Positions 1 to 9,500 of a DNA stretch of 52,629 nt are shown piece after piece. Below the pieces are notes generated by a model. That model saw only the letters and a list, made by a program, of their open reading frames with translations, was not told the origin of the DNA and made no database searches. Position 1 is the stretch's first letter, and the number at the start of each line of letters is the position of its first letter. The stretch comes from Glaciozyma antarctica PI12 (taxonomy: Eukaryota; Basidiomycota; Microbotryomycetes; Kriegeriales; Camptobasidiaceae). The translations under genes were made by a program, and so were the position numbers. The DNA is taken from positions 1,180,561-1,233,189 of the forward strand of contig KZ627155.1 in NCBI GenBank assembly GCA_002917775.1, written 5' to 3'.

Positions 1-1430
1 CCCTTGGCAAACTCCAATTCAATTTGCTTCGGTCATCCCAGCGAGCCTGCAGGCCTTGCTAGGCCTTGCTTCACGGAAGCTGCCGTACTTAGAAGGCTTT
101 CACCATTTTCACCTTTCAAGCTCTTTCGGGGGCGCGAGGGTGTCTGAGTTCAGAGCTCACTCCAGTGTGCACGGTGTTTTACGGCTGGCCTTCTTCCTAT
201 CCTTCATCAGTAATCCGGAGCTCCCATTGACAGACTCTTCGGGCGCGTGGAGCTGTCAAAGTGAGCTCCTCTCCCTCTCATCCCCTCATTTTCATTTCAA
301 GCTCTTCTGCGGAACCCTGCGCGCCAATCCTTTGCATTCCTGCTCCCAACGCGCTCTCAGTGAGAAAAATATCCCCGGTACAAACTACTCGAAGCTGCTA
401 TATTATTCAATGCTTCGGGCAGGTCTCTACGTGCAAGAGCTTTATTTAAGAGCGGGAGGAGAGGAGAAGGAAGCTTGCGAAGCTCACCGCTGCATGATCT
501 CCTCGCTCGCAATAGATTGTGCGTGAGTTATATAATCGCTCCTGTCCAGACCAAAGCTGGATGGCGTTGTAGCTGCGACGGCAAGGGGCAGAGTTGATGA
601 GTTGAAGTGTCGCAGGAGGCGAGGGGGGAAGAGCGCATCGCCGAGTGCGCATGTTTGTGAGGGAGCTCGGTTTCGAGGGTTGAGGAGGATTCTGTATGTA
701 CGAGGAATAGCTGCGCAGGCTGCAGCAGAGTAGGGGAGGCAAGTCTGGCACACTTTTGTGGAGAAGTAACAGCAAGGTCCACTCCGACCTAGCGCCGCCA
801 ACAAAAATCCAGCACTTCGCAAGGCAGTAAGGAAAAAAGTCGAAGACCGAGCAAGACTTAGACGCAGAGAAGATGATACTTGGGTGGCGAACGTGCGAAG
901 GCTTGAACATGCGAAGGGGGGACGCTCGCCGGGAGGCTTATCGGCGTCTGAAGGCCGTTCAGACGGAAAGCGGAACAGCAAAACGGTTATCGAAGACGGT
1001 AACGATACAGTCGGCCTGAAAGCACGCTCTCAGCAGCTGAAACGACGGGGACAGGGACCGTTGAGAAGGGCCGGGGGAGGAGAGCAGGGCCAGACGAACG
1101 AAATCCTGCACTTCGAGCGAGACTGGCGCACTTCCATGCCTCACACGATCCCCACTAGAAGCAGGTACAACAGACACGCCGAGGCGGAGGAGAGGAGGAG
1201 GAGAAGCAACAGCTTCGGCCGGCGCCGGCTCGAGAAAAAAAGGCGTGCTCGTGGAGAGGGCCCCCTCTTTCCCTCCTACCATCCACTCTCTCCTCGTAAG
1301 TCATCGCAACAACTCCCCACACGCCCCCAGTACGCTGCAGGAGCACAACGACCTCACCAGAGAACTCGCGCTAACCTCTACGCCCTCGCACAGCTCCCCT
1401 CCTCCCACCCCAAAACCCCACGTGTCAAAC
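1..1430. other. Upstream non-coding region of AdoMet synthetase
   Basis: No supportable gene. The left part is GAGCTC-rich filler. It holds a short duplicated stretch: a cattttca...tttcaagctct segment at about 109-133 recurs at about 285-310. It also holds the motif CAGAGCTCACTCCAGTGTGC at 151-170, which recurs at 3881-3900 with few changes. From about 1250 onward the sequence turns pyrimidine-rich, as expected for the promoter and leader of the next gene. Open frames in the left part use non-ATG starts, overlap on both strands and show no recognisable domain. Confidence 0.6.
1296..1393 (+). other. Possible 5'-UTR intron of AdoMet synthetase
   Basis: A good donor (gtaagt at 1296) is followed by a gctaac branch-like sequence and a cgcacag acceptor ending at 1393, shortly before the start codon at 1431. 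The layout matches the introns inside the downstream gene. This is inferred from splice signals only and has no transcript support. Confidence 0.35.
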
Positions 1431-3288
1431 ATGTCCACCAAGTTCCTCTTCACCTGTAAGCTCGTTTGCGCGCTCGCAAGTTGAACTCAGCACTAATACG
1501 CTCCTTTGCAGCCGAGTCCGTCGGAGAGGGTCACCCTGGTAAGCCTGCGTCGAGGTCGTCGCTAGCGGATCTATTTTTTCGTTCGGGTGGGGCGGAGTAG
1601 GGGGCGGGAGGAGCTGATCCTGGGGCGTGGAGCTGGCGCGGGAGCACTAGGAGGTGCTGGTCTTGCTGTTATTGCTGGGCAAGCGCGGACGGGGCGGCAG
1701 AAGGGATCAGTCTCAGCCCCTTTGCTGCCACGTATCTTCGCCTGGAGCTCGCCTCAACCGACCGACTACGCCTAGACAGGCACTAGCTAACCCTCCCTCG
1801 TCATTCTCTCGTCCAGACAAGATCTGCGACCAGATCTCCGACGCCATGTTCGTCCCCCCACTTCGTTCCACGCGCATTCAGCCGCTGACTTCTTCCTCTT
1901 CAGCCTCGATGCCTGCCTCACCGACGACCCCTGGTCCAAGGTCGCTTGCGAGACTGCCGCCAAGACTGGTTTGGTTCGTCCTTTCCTCCCCTCTGCGCCC
2001 GAACGACGCGCTTACCGCCTCAACGCTCGCAGATCATGGTCTTCGGAGAGATTACCACCCGCTCCCCCCTCGACTACCAGAAGATCATCCGCGACACTAT
2101 CAAGCGCATCGGATACGACGACTCTGAGAAGGGATTCGACTACAAGACCTGCAACGTCCTCGTCGCCATCGAGCAGCAGTCGGCCGATATCGCCCAGGGA
2201 CTCGACCACGGAGACCTTGAGAACCACGGAGCTGGAGACCAGGGTATCATGTTCGGATACGCCACCAACGGTTCGTTCTTACCTTGTCGTATGCTGCGAA
2301 CGTACGCTGATCTCGCGCCCGCTCTGCAGAGACCGAGGAGCTCATGCCCCTTACCCTCACCCTCGCCCACAAGCTCAACCGCAAGATGGCCGACCTCCGC
2401 CGCTCTGGTGAGCTCGGATGGCTCCGTCCCGACTCGAAGACCCAGGTCACCATCGAGTACGAGAAGTCCCCCTCGGGAGCCGTCAAGCCCCTCCGCGTCG
2501 ACACCGTCGTCATCTCGACCCAGCACGCCGACACCATCTCCACTCCCGACCTCCAGGCCGCCCTCATGGAGAAGGTCGTTCGCACCGTCATCGACCCCGC
2601 TCTCCTCGACGACAAGACCGTCTACCACATCCAGCCTTCGGGTCGCTTCGTTATCGGAGGTCCTCAGGGAGATGCCGGACTCACTGGTCGCAAGATCATC
2701 GTGCGTTCCCTTTCTCCTTTTTCGTATAGAGCGAGAACTGACGCCTCGCACGCACGCACGCAGGTCGACTCTTACGGAGGATGGGGAGCTCACGGTGCAC
2801 GGTCTTTCTCTGGAAAGGACTGGTCCAAGGTCGACCGATCGGGCGCCTACGCCGGTCGCTGGATCGCCAAGTCCCTCATCGCCGCTGGCCTCGCCGAGCG
2901 CATCCTCGTTCAGGTTCGTTGCCGCGTTCCTCTGCCCTCCGTCGCTCTCGAGCCAAACTGACGAACGCTCCTCCTCGCAGCTCTCCTACGCTATCGGAGT
3001 CGCTGAGCCCCTCTCCATCTTCGTCGACTCGTACGGCACCGGAAAGGCTGGCTACTCGGATGAGGACATCACAAAGGTCATCCTCAAGAACTGGGATCTC
3101 CGCCCTGGTTCGTCCCTCCCCTTCTCGTCGCGCGGAACGCATGCTGATGCGTTGATGCGCACGCAGGAGTTATCGTCAAGGAGCTCGGACTCCAGAAGCC
3201 CATCTACGCCCAGACGGCGTGCTACGGTCACTTTGGAAACCAGTCGTACCCCTGGGAGCAGGTCAAGAAGCTCGATATCTCCAAGTAA
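1431..3288 (+). CDS. SAM2: S-adenosylmethionine synthetase (methionine adenosyltransferase)
   Basis: Makes S-adenosylmethionine from methionine and ATP in the cytosol. I read nine exons: 1431-1455, 1512-1538, 1817-1847, 1904-1973, 2033-2270, 2330-2700, 2764-2913, 2981-3107 and 3167-3288. The protein starts [19 protein letters not shown] and shows [13 protein letters not shown] (ATP/methionine site), [12 protein letters not shown], the [20 protein letters not shown] segment and a full C-terminal domain ending KKLDISK, so all three family domains are present at normal length. Intron 2 (278 nt) is longer than the others. One oddity: the glycine-rich signature usually read as HGGGAFSGKD appears here as [10 protein letters not shown], and DRSAAYAARW appears as [10 protein letters not shown]. 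The reading frame through this part is otherwise intact, so the gene is probably functional. Confidence 0.96.
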
Positions 3289-3839
3289 TCGACTCGACGA
3301 CGCCCTTTCTTGAGTGCGCCGTCTCCGGTACGTTCCTCTCTCCCTCCCTCCGAGCTCTCGCTGACGAGCGACGAACGCAGCACGAAGCGCTCGCGCGGTC
3401 AACCTCGCGCTTTTCCTAGATTCTTTTCTCTCTACCGTGTTTTATTCCTCCGTATACCCAATCATACTACATCCCCCACTCTCTCTATCCGCCGTTCACT
3501 CCCCCCAACCCACTCTCGGCACTCGACGTCCTCACGAGGCTAGCATCTGCATTAAAGACCTTCAACCGGTGATCCTAGGCTTTGGGAGAGCGGCTTGAGA
3601 GAGTGTGGGCTTGCTGTCGTAGCTATTTGTCGTCGTAGCTCTTGGGAGCGGGGTCGAGGAGAGAGTTCGCTAGCGAACCTTGCCTCCCGAACTTCACCCG
3701 CGCGCTCCTCTTCCTCCTTCCTCCTCCTCCGCCCTTCTCGCCGCAGGCTTCATCACACACTGCTCCGGGTCTCCCCACTGAGAAGGTGAGTACGCCGCCG
3801 TGACCGCCGAGGCTGGCGAGCAGGCGGAGGCTGAGTCGC

Positions 3840-3905
3840 GCGAGCTGGGGAGGACGAGCGGAGTTTGGCAGTGAGCGGACTGGAGCTCACTCCGGTGCGC
3901 TGCTG
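3840..3905 (+). repeat. Truncated piece of dispersed repeat family A
   Basis: Contains GGCAGTGAGC followed by TGGAGCTCACTCCGGTGCGC (3881-3900). This is the same order of blocks (GGCAG, short spacer, GAGCTCNCTC, GGYGC) seen in the larger family copies at 4.1 and 21.2-21.9 kb. Assigned by eye and short, so tentative. Confidence 0.4.
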
Positions 3906-4089
3906 CCATTCAATGCTTTTGGCGCTTCTTCTCCAGTAGGGGGACTGGAGGCGGGCGAGAGGGAGGGACCGCCGTGGCCTTTGTGGCGCTTTCGGTGGCG
4001 ATGCTGGACTTCGGTCTGGAGTCGGCGCTGATGCTTGCCGCAAAGCCTGGCGATTTATTGAACTGATTATCTGCGTTGGAAAAGAGATC

Positions 4090-4470
4090 CATGCAGGCGG
4101 GAAGGGCAACGCAAGACGGCCGAAGGGAGGCGTCGCACGAGGAATGGGGAGAGCTGAACGCGAGTTGGCAGCAGGGGCACCAGAGCGAGCTCCGGCGCAC
4201 CATGTGGCCATATCTCCGTCGCTGCCACTCTATTATTCCGCCGCCTCAACGGCGCTTCGGCGAGACAGAGATTTCGCCGAGCTGGATCAGCGTTCGCTCG
4301 CTCCGTCGAAAGCGACGCGCTAGACTGAGTTCTGGCGAGTAGCTTGTGATGGATGAAAGACCTTCAATGCTGATCCAGTGCGGCGGAGCCCATTCATCGG
4401 GTCGAGACGGACAGAGACGAGCGCGATCTCTACTCGCTTCGCAGCGAGCGGAGCCCGTTCTTCCGATCTG
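4090..4470 (+). repeat. Dispersed repeat family A, partial copy 1
   Basis: Carries, in order, GGCAGCAGGGGCACCAGAGC (about 4168), GAGCTGGATCAGCG (about 4280), CTCGCTCC-TCGAA-GCGAC, CTGAGTTCTGGCGAGTAGCT, and CAGAGACGAGCGCGATC followed by CTCGCTTCGCAGCG. The same blocks in the same order occur at 21.8-22.2 kb on the plus strand and at 15.8-16.1 kb on the minus strand. No coding capacity or terminal repeats are evident. It is probably a decayed non-autonomous element or a duplicated segment. Confidence 0.6.
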
Positions 4471-5283
4471 CAAGGTCCGCCTCGCTGGTGGTGACTTTGC
4501 AGCGCTCGAGAAGATTAGAAACGCTGAGAAAGTTGATTTTAGGGTACGTATAGCGTGTCGTGAGGCTCTTGGGCGGCAGCTTCGCTCTCGTCAGAGTTCT
4601 GTCTCAACGTCTCTCTTGGGGAGGGTCACTGGCTCTGAGCTTCTCTCTTCACAATACTGCTTCGATGGGCTTGCTGAAGACGGAGCACGGGAAAGGAAAG
4701 CGAGGACGCCGGGGTGCGATGCAGCATTGAGGACGTCTTCACGATTTTGCATCGCGCAGACCTCCTTGATGCACCTTTCGCCCACTCCGGTGTCATATCA
4801 TGCCACATGTGACGCTGCATTTCCAGCGTTTACGCCGCAAGCTGACTTGCTGCTCGCTCCACAGGTACTCGGAGGAGACGCGTCTTGTGTGGCCAGAGGA
4901 CGACCGTTGCTAGCGGCACTTTTGCTGCGACTCCTCGGGCAGTTGATGAGATTGTTCAGCCTTATTGATCTCCTTCTCTCCCCTGCAATCAAGCGTGAGC
5001 TTCGGCTGCAGCCTTTAAGCACCTGTTCGGCAGCGAGACCTCGCTGTGGGCTGATTTCGACGCCGTCTTCGCTCGTTCTTTCGCCTGTTTTTCAACAATT
5101 TTTCAAGCCCATTCGCTCTAGTTCTCTCCACAGTAAACTGTTCAGAGTTTCAGAGTTCAGAGAGAAAAGTGAGAAAAGTCCAGGAGAAGATGTGAACCTC
5201 GAGGAGCCCAGCCCAGCCTCGAGTCGTGTTTTTGGACAGGAGGCCGACTCTCCTCTTTCTCCGTCGCTCACACCTCCCCGCCA

Positions 5284-5326
5284 AACGACGACGACGACGG
5301 CAACGACGACGACGACAAGGACGACT
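5284..5326 (+). repeat. Imperfect ACG/CGA trinucleotide microsatellite
   Basis: Short runs of the ACG triplet interrupted by GGCA and AAGG, lying in the probable 5' leader of the IQGAP gene. Simple-sequence repeat seen directly. Confidence 0.8.
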
Positions 5327-5604
5327 TCGCCAGCCGCCAACTCGCCTGCCGCCTCTCCCCCACGGCCGCCCAACGCCGCCGGAGAACCTCCCTCAACACT
5401 CGCGCCGCCTTCGCCTCTCGTCCCCGCCCCTACTCGCCACTCGCCACTCGCCACGCCCTCTACGCCAACACCTAGGAAGCACCCTATTCACTACAACCGC
5501 CGACAACGCCCACCGCGCCCGCTTCTCTCGACTCTACGCGCGCCGTCTTTGAGGGACATCATTCGCGTGACTAGGAGGTAGGACAAGGACCGACGAGGGC
5601 CTAG

Positions 5605-6543
5605 GTGAGTTCTCAGTGTGTTTGGGGGTGCTGTATTGCTGCTGGGGCGGCGGAGGAGGAGGGAGGGGAGAGGGGAGCGTGCAAGTTGGGTGGAGGGAGC
5701 GTGTTGTTTGCAGCTCGCGCCGGGCACGGGGAGGACTCTGGACTGGTTCTGGCGAGCCTAGGCTACGCTCAGAGGAGCTGAACTAGTTAGTTCGTTCCTT
5801 TCCACTGCGCCCGTGCCAGGGAGTTGCGATGGAGAGGCGGGAGGGATCGTTCCACCTGGGGCTGAGCTGCGCGCGCGACCTCGCAGCCTTTCTCCGGCGG
5901 GGGACGGACTGAGCTCTACCGTTGCGCGTGTAAGGGACCCGGTCCTGCAGCTGGTATCGCCGTTCGAGCTGAGTACTGCTCAGGGAAAGCGTCGCGATCA
6001 TCCAGTAGCAGGCGTCGGGTCCTGCTCTCGCGAGGGACGGCGCATGCAACAGCTTCTCGGAACCTGAGCCTGCTGAGGTGAACAGAGCTGTTTGCAGTGC
6101 GCGATCTATCCCTTGCCTGCTGGGCGGCTGGGCGCGGAGGCGGCAGAGGATGCGCGCGACTCGACTGCAGGACGTCCTGGGCCGAGTCGAGCAGTCGAAG
6201 GCAGGCTTGCAGATAGGACGTGCGCCTAACCTTTCCGGCGTGGAGCACCCTGCTGGAGGAGCTGGGTTGGAGCGATGATACCTGCCCCGGTGCTGGATCC
6301 AAGCCATGTCGGGGAAGGCACCGGTATGCAGGTTAAAGTGCTCTCCAGCCCGCGCCGTCGAGGTGATTGCCAGGTGCAGGCTGTCGACGTGATAGCTGAG
6401 GGTCTTGTTTGTGTTGGAATGGAGAAGAGAGACTCACCTCGACTCCTCCTACCAAAGCTAGTTCGCAAGATCCTCTCCGCTTCGTTGGCCTCGCAGCCTC
6501 TCAATGCCCCACTGAATACCCACTGACTCCACCCTCTTCGCAG
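5605..6543 (+). other. Possible long 5'-UTR intron of IQG1
   Basis: A strong donor (ctag|gtgagt at 5605) follows the pyrimidine-rich leader. A ctgac branch site and a cttcgcag acceptor end at 6543, five bases before the IQG1 start codon, which sits in the good context ccaccATG. The enclosed 939 nt are filler without coding signal. If real, it is another unusually long intron. Inferred from splice signals only. Confidence 0.4.
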
Positions 6544-6548
6544 CCACC

Positions 6549-9500
6549 ATGCCAGCATTCTACTCCTCGAACCCCCTCGACCGCTCCCCTTCCCTCTCCT
6601 CCAACTCGTCCGGCGCGTCCTCCCTCGGCCCCATCACCCCCGCCCTCCCCGGCTCGTCGACGTTCCCCTCCCCCGCCATCGGCAGCGACTATGACTCGCA
6701 CTCGCCCAACCCGTCTATTCACCGCTCCTCGCGCGGAAGTATCGCCAACCTCGCCGCCTACTCTCGAGGAGCGAAAGAAGCGCCGAGTCGCTCGACTCCC
6801 ACCTGGACGGCAGGACATCGCGCAGGAGCTGTGAGCGTCGACTCAACCCGTACTTTCGGCGCAGCGAGGAGCCCCAGCCTTCGGACGGGATTGCTACCCA
6901 TCGACGAACCCAAGGAGGACAAGGTCGCTGCCTGGCGCTCTGGCTCTCCTCGCACGCGCACCCTCTCTCAGGTCTCGCAATACGAGAACCGCTCCGCCTC
7001 TCCCACCTTTCGTTCCGGCTCTCCCACCCCTTCCTCCGCCTCCCATCACTCCTTCGTCCCCTCCCCTCACCCGTCCAGCCCGAGCGCCTACTCCCCGCAC
7101 CCCTCCAGCCCCAACACCTCCGCCCGAGCCCTCTCCTCCGCCATCTTCTCCTCCCGATCTCCCGCCCTCCCTCCGCCTCATTCGCCCCTCCCCACTGACC
7201 TCGCGGGAAGCGTCGTAGGGAGCGTGAGGAGCTTGCAAGGAGACGGCCTTGCGCGGACCGACTCGTTCGCAAGGGGACATCGGCGCGCGATGACGCTGCC
7301 GCATTTGGGAGCGGGAGGGCTGCCCGTACCGCCTGGAGATGCTGAGGTTATCGGTACGTTCCTTTCGTTCTCGAGGCGAAAGGTGAAGCTGACGAGGACG
7401 CGCAGGTCTGCCCGGTCGTGCGAGGCTTTCGAGGCCCGCTGAATTGCCCTCGCCCTTCGCTCCTTCGGCGGTCTTCTCCTCGTCCCACGGAGGGCTCAAC
7501 AAGCTCGCAGGTGGATCTCCTCGACCTGCGGGAGGGCTGCTGCCGAGCCAGACGGTTCGAGCGATGGATCGCCAGCGACAGGATCTCGTCGCGTACGAGT
7601 ACTTGTGCCATGTCGCCGAGTACGTACCTTTGTTATTCTGAGCGGGGACGGGTGCTGACTGAGGCGCAGAGCGAAAGAGTGGCTCGATTCGTGCATTTCG
7701 ACGAGGAGGGCTGGGGACGCGCCCCTTTGGGGACCTGGCATCGGCGACTTCGAGCAGGGCTTGAGAAATGGGGTGGCGTTGGCGCATTTGGCGAGCAGTT
7801 TGGCTTTGCGAGGAGTGCCAGAAGGATGGTATCTACAACGATGTGCGTTTCTCTCTCGTCGTGGGTGTGCGAAGGGAACTGACCAGATCGTACGCAGCCG
7901 GATCGCCCAGGGCTGACGCTGAGGTACACGGACAACATCATCTTCTTCTTCCGCTTCGTCGCGATGGTCGGTCTTCCCGAGGTGAGTGCGCGTCTAAGCG
8001 AGGGAGAGGACGCAACTGATGGTGTTGGGTAGATCTTCCGCTTCGAAACGCTGGATCTGTACAATGCCAAGAACCTCCCCAAGGTCATCTACTGCCTCCA
8101 CGCCCTCTCTCACCTCCTCGCGCGGCGGGGCATGGCTCAGCGAATGACTAACCTGGTCGGCCAGCTCGACTTTACCGGTTCGTCGCTCTTTGGTCCTTGC
8201 GATGAAGAGTGCTGATCGATCGTCGTGCGCAGACGAGGAGGTTAGCGGAATGCAGAAGGACCTCAAGCAGGCGGGCGTTCGGATGCCCAACTTTGGGGGA
8301 GTCGGCAAGGCGCTCGCGAAGCAGATCAACGAGGAGCCGGAACCAGAGCCCGAGACGGAGCAGCAGCGTGCGTTCCTCCCTCTCTCCCATCCAACCGAGC
8401 TAATCTCGAGAACTGCAGGACAAGATCGGGAGCTCGCCGAAGCACGACCCTGCATCATCGCCCTCCAAGCTCGCGCACGAGGCAGTCTCGCTAGGAAACG
8501 CTTCCTTGCGAGACTGGGGCACCAACGCGCGATTGACGCGAGCGGGCGGCAGGCAGAGGAGACGAGGAGGGCGAGAGCGGCGTTCGAGGAGCAGGAGCGG
8601 ATTGCGCGCGTCGCGGTGGAGGAGGAACGGCGGAGGGCGCTGGAGGCGAGGGAGGAGGAGCGCCGTCGGGAGGAGCAGGAGCGTCGCCGGGTCGAGGAGG
8701 AGCGAGCACGGTACAGCGCCGCTGTTCGGGAAGCGGATAGGACGATGGTCGGCTTCCACGCTTGCGCACGAGGCGCCCTCGTTCGTCGACACTTCTTCGA
8801 GCAGATTGACGAACTCGACCAGCACAAAGTTGCGATCACGAGGTTCCAGGCGGCCGCACGAGGAGCACTGGCGCGGCGACGATACGACAACCTCGTTGGA
8901 CAGCTCGGCAAAGCTGTCCTCGACGTCGTCGGCGTCCAGGCCACCATTCGAGGCATCCTCGCTCGCCGCCAACTCCTAGACCGGATTCGCACGCTCAAAT
9001 CGGGCGCAGGATTCCTCACCGGCCTTCAGGCGCACATTCGAGGTCGACAAGCCCGCGAGGCATACGCCTTGCGCGTTCGCAACCTCCGGAGCGTCAACGT
9101 CGTCCGGTCCGTCGGCGGGCTCCAATCACTAGCGAGGGCGGCTCTCGTTCGTCGTCGAGTCGACGTCCAGCGCCAGGAGCTCGGGTTCGTCGAGCCGGAC
9201 GTCGTCGGGATCCAGGCGCAGGTTCGAGGATGGATCGCCCGCAACGCCTTCCTCGACTGGCAGGACCACATGTACGGGAGCGAACCCGCCATCGTCTCCC
9301 TTCAGTCCCTCGTCCGCGGCCTCCTCGCTCGTCAGCGCTACGACGCTATTCGTCGTCACTTCCACCAGAACCTCTCCAAGGTCGTTCGTCTTCAGGCCGC
9401 CATTCGCTCTCGTCGACAGGGCTCGCAGTACCGCCAACTCCGCATGGGCACGAACGTCCCCGTCAGCACGATCAAGAACTTTGTCAACCTCCTCGACGAC

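Larger units (their letters stand above)
3289..6548. other. Gene-poor spacer between SAM2 and IQG1
   Basis: After a pyrimidine-rich 3' flank to about 3560, the stretch consists of GAGCTC-rich filler with a copy of the dispersed repeat family (listed separately). From about 5200 it becomes a typical pyrimidine-rich leader with CGA/ACG triplet runs, probably the 5' leader of IQG1. A long open frame runs from 4346 to 5581, but it has no recognisable domain, crosses the repeat and the triplet run, and its codon use is unlike the neighbouring genes, so I do not call it. Confidence 0.6.

Noticed and set aside
930-960. Similarity of GGCGTCTGAA-containing sequence to about 48310-48340
   Set aside because: The match is only about 20 nt with gaps; too short to call a repeat without a scored search.
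1946-3313. A 455-residue open frame on the plus strand
   Set aside because: It is the third and later exons of AdoMet synthetase read through introns; only the exon parts are real.
4346-5581. A 411-residue open frame between SAM2 and IQG1
   Set aside because: Crosses repeat family A, a triplet microsatellite and a leader-like region; no domain, and composition unlike true genes here.
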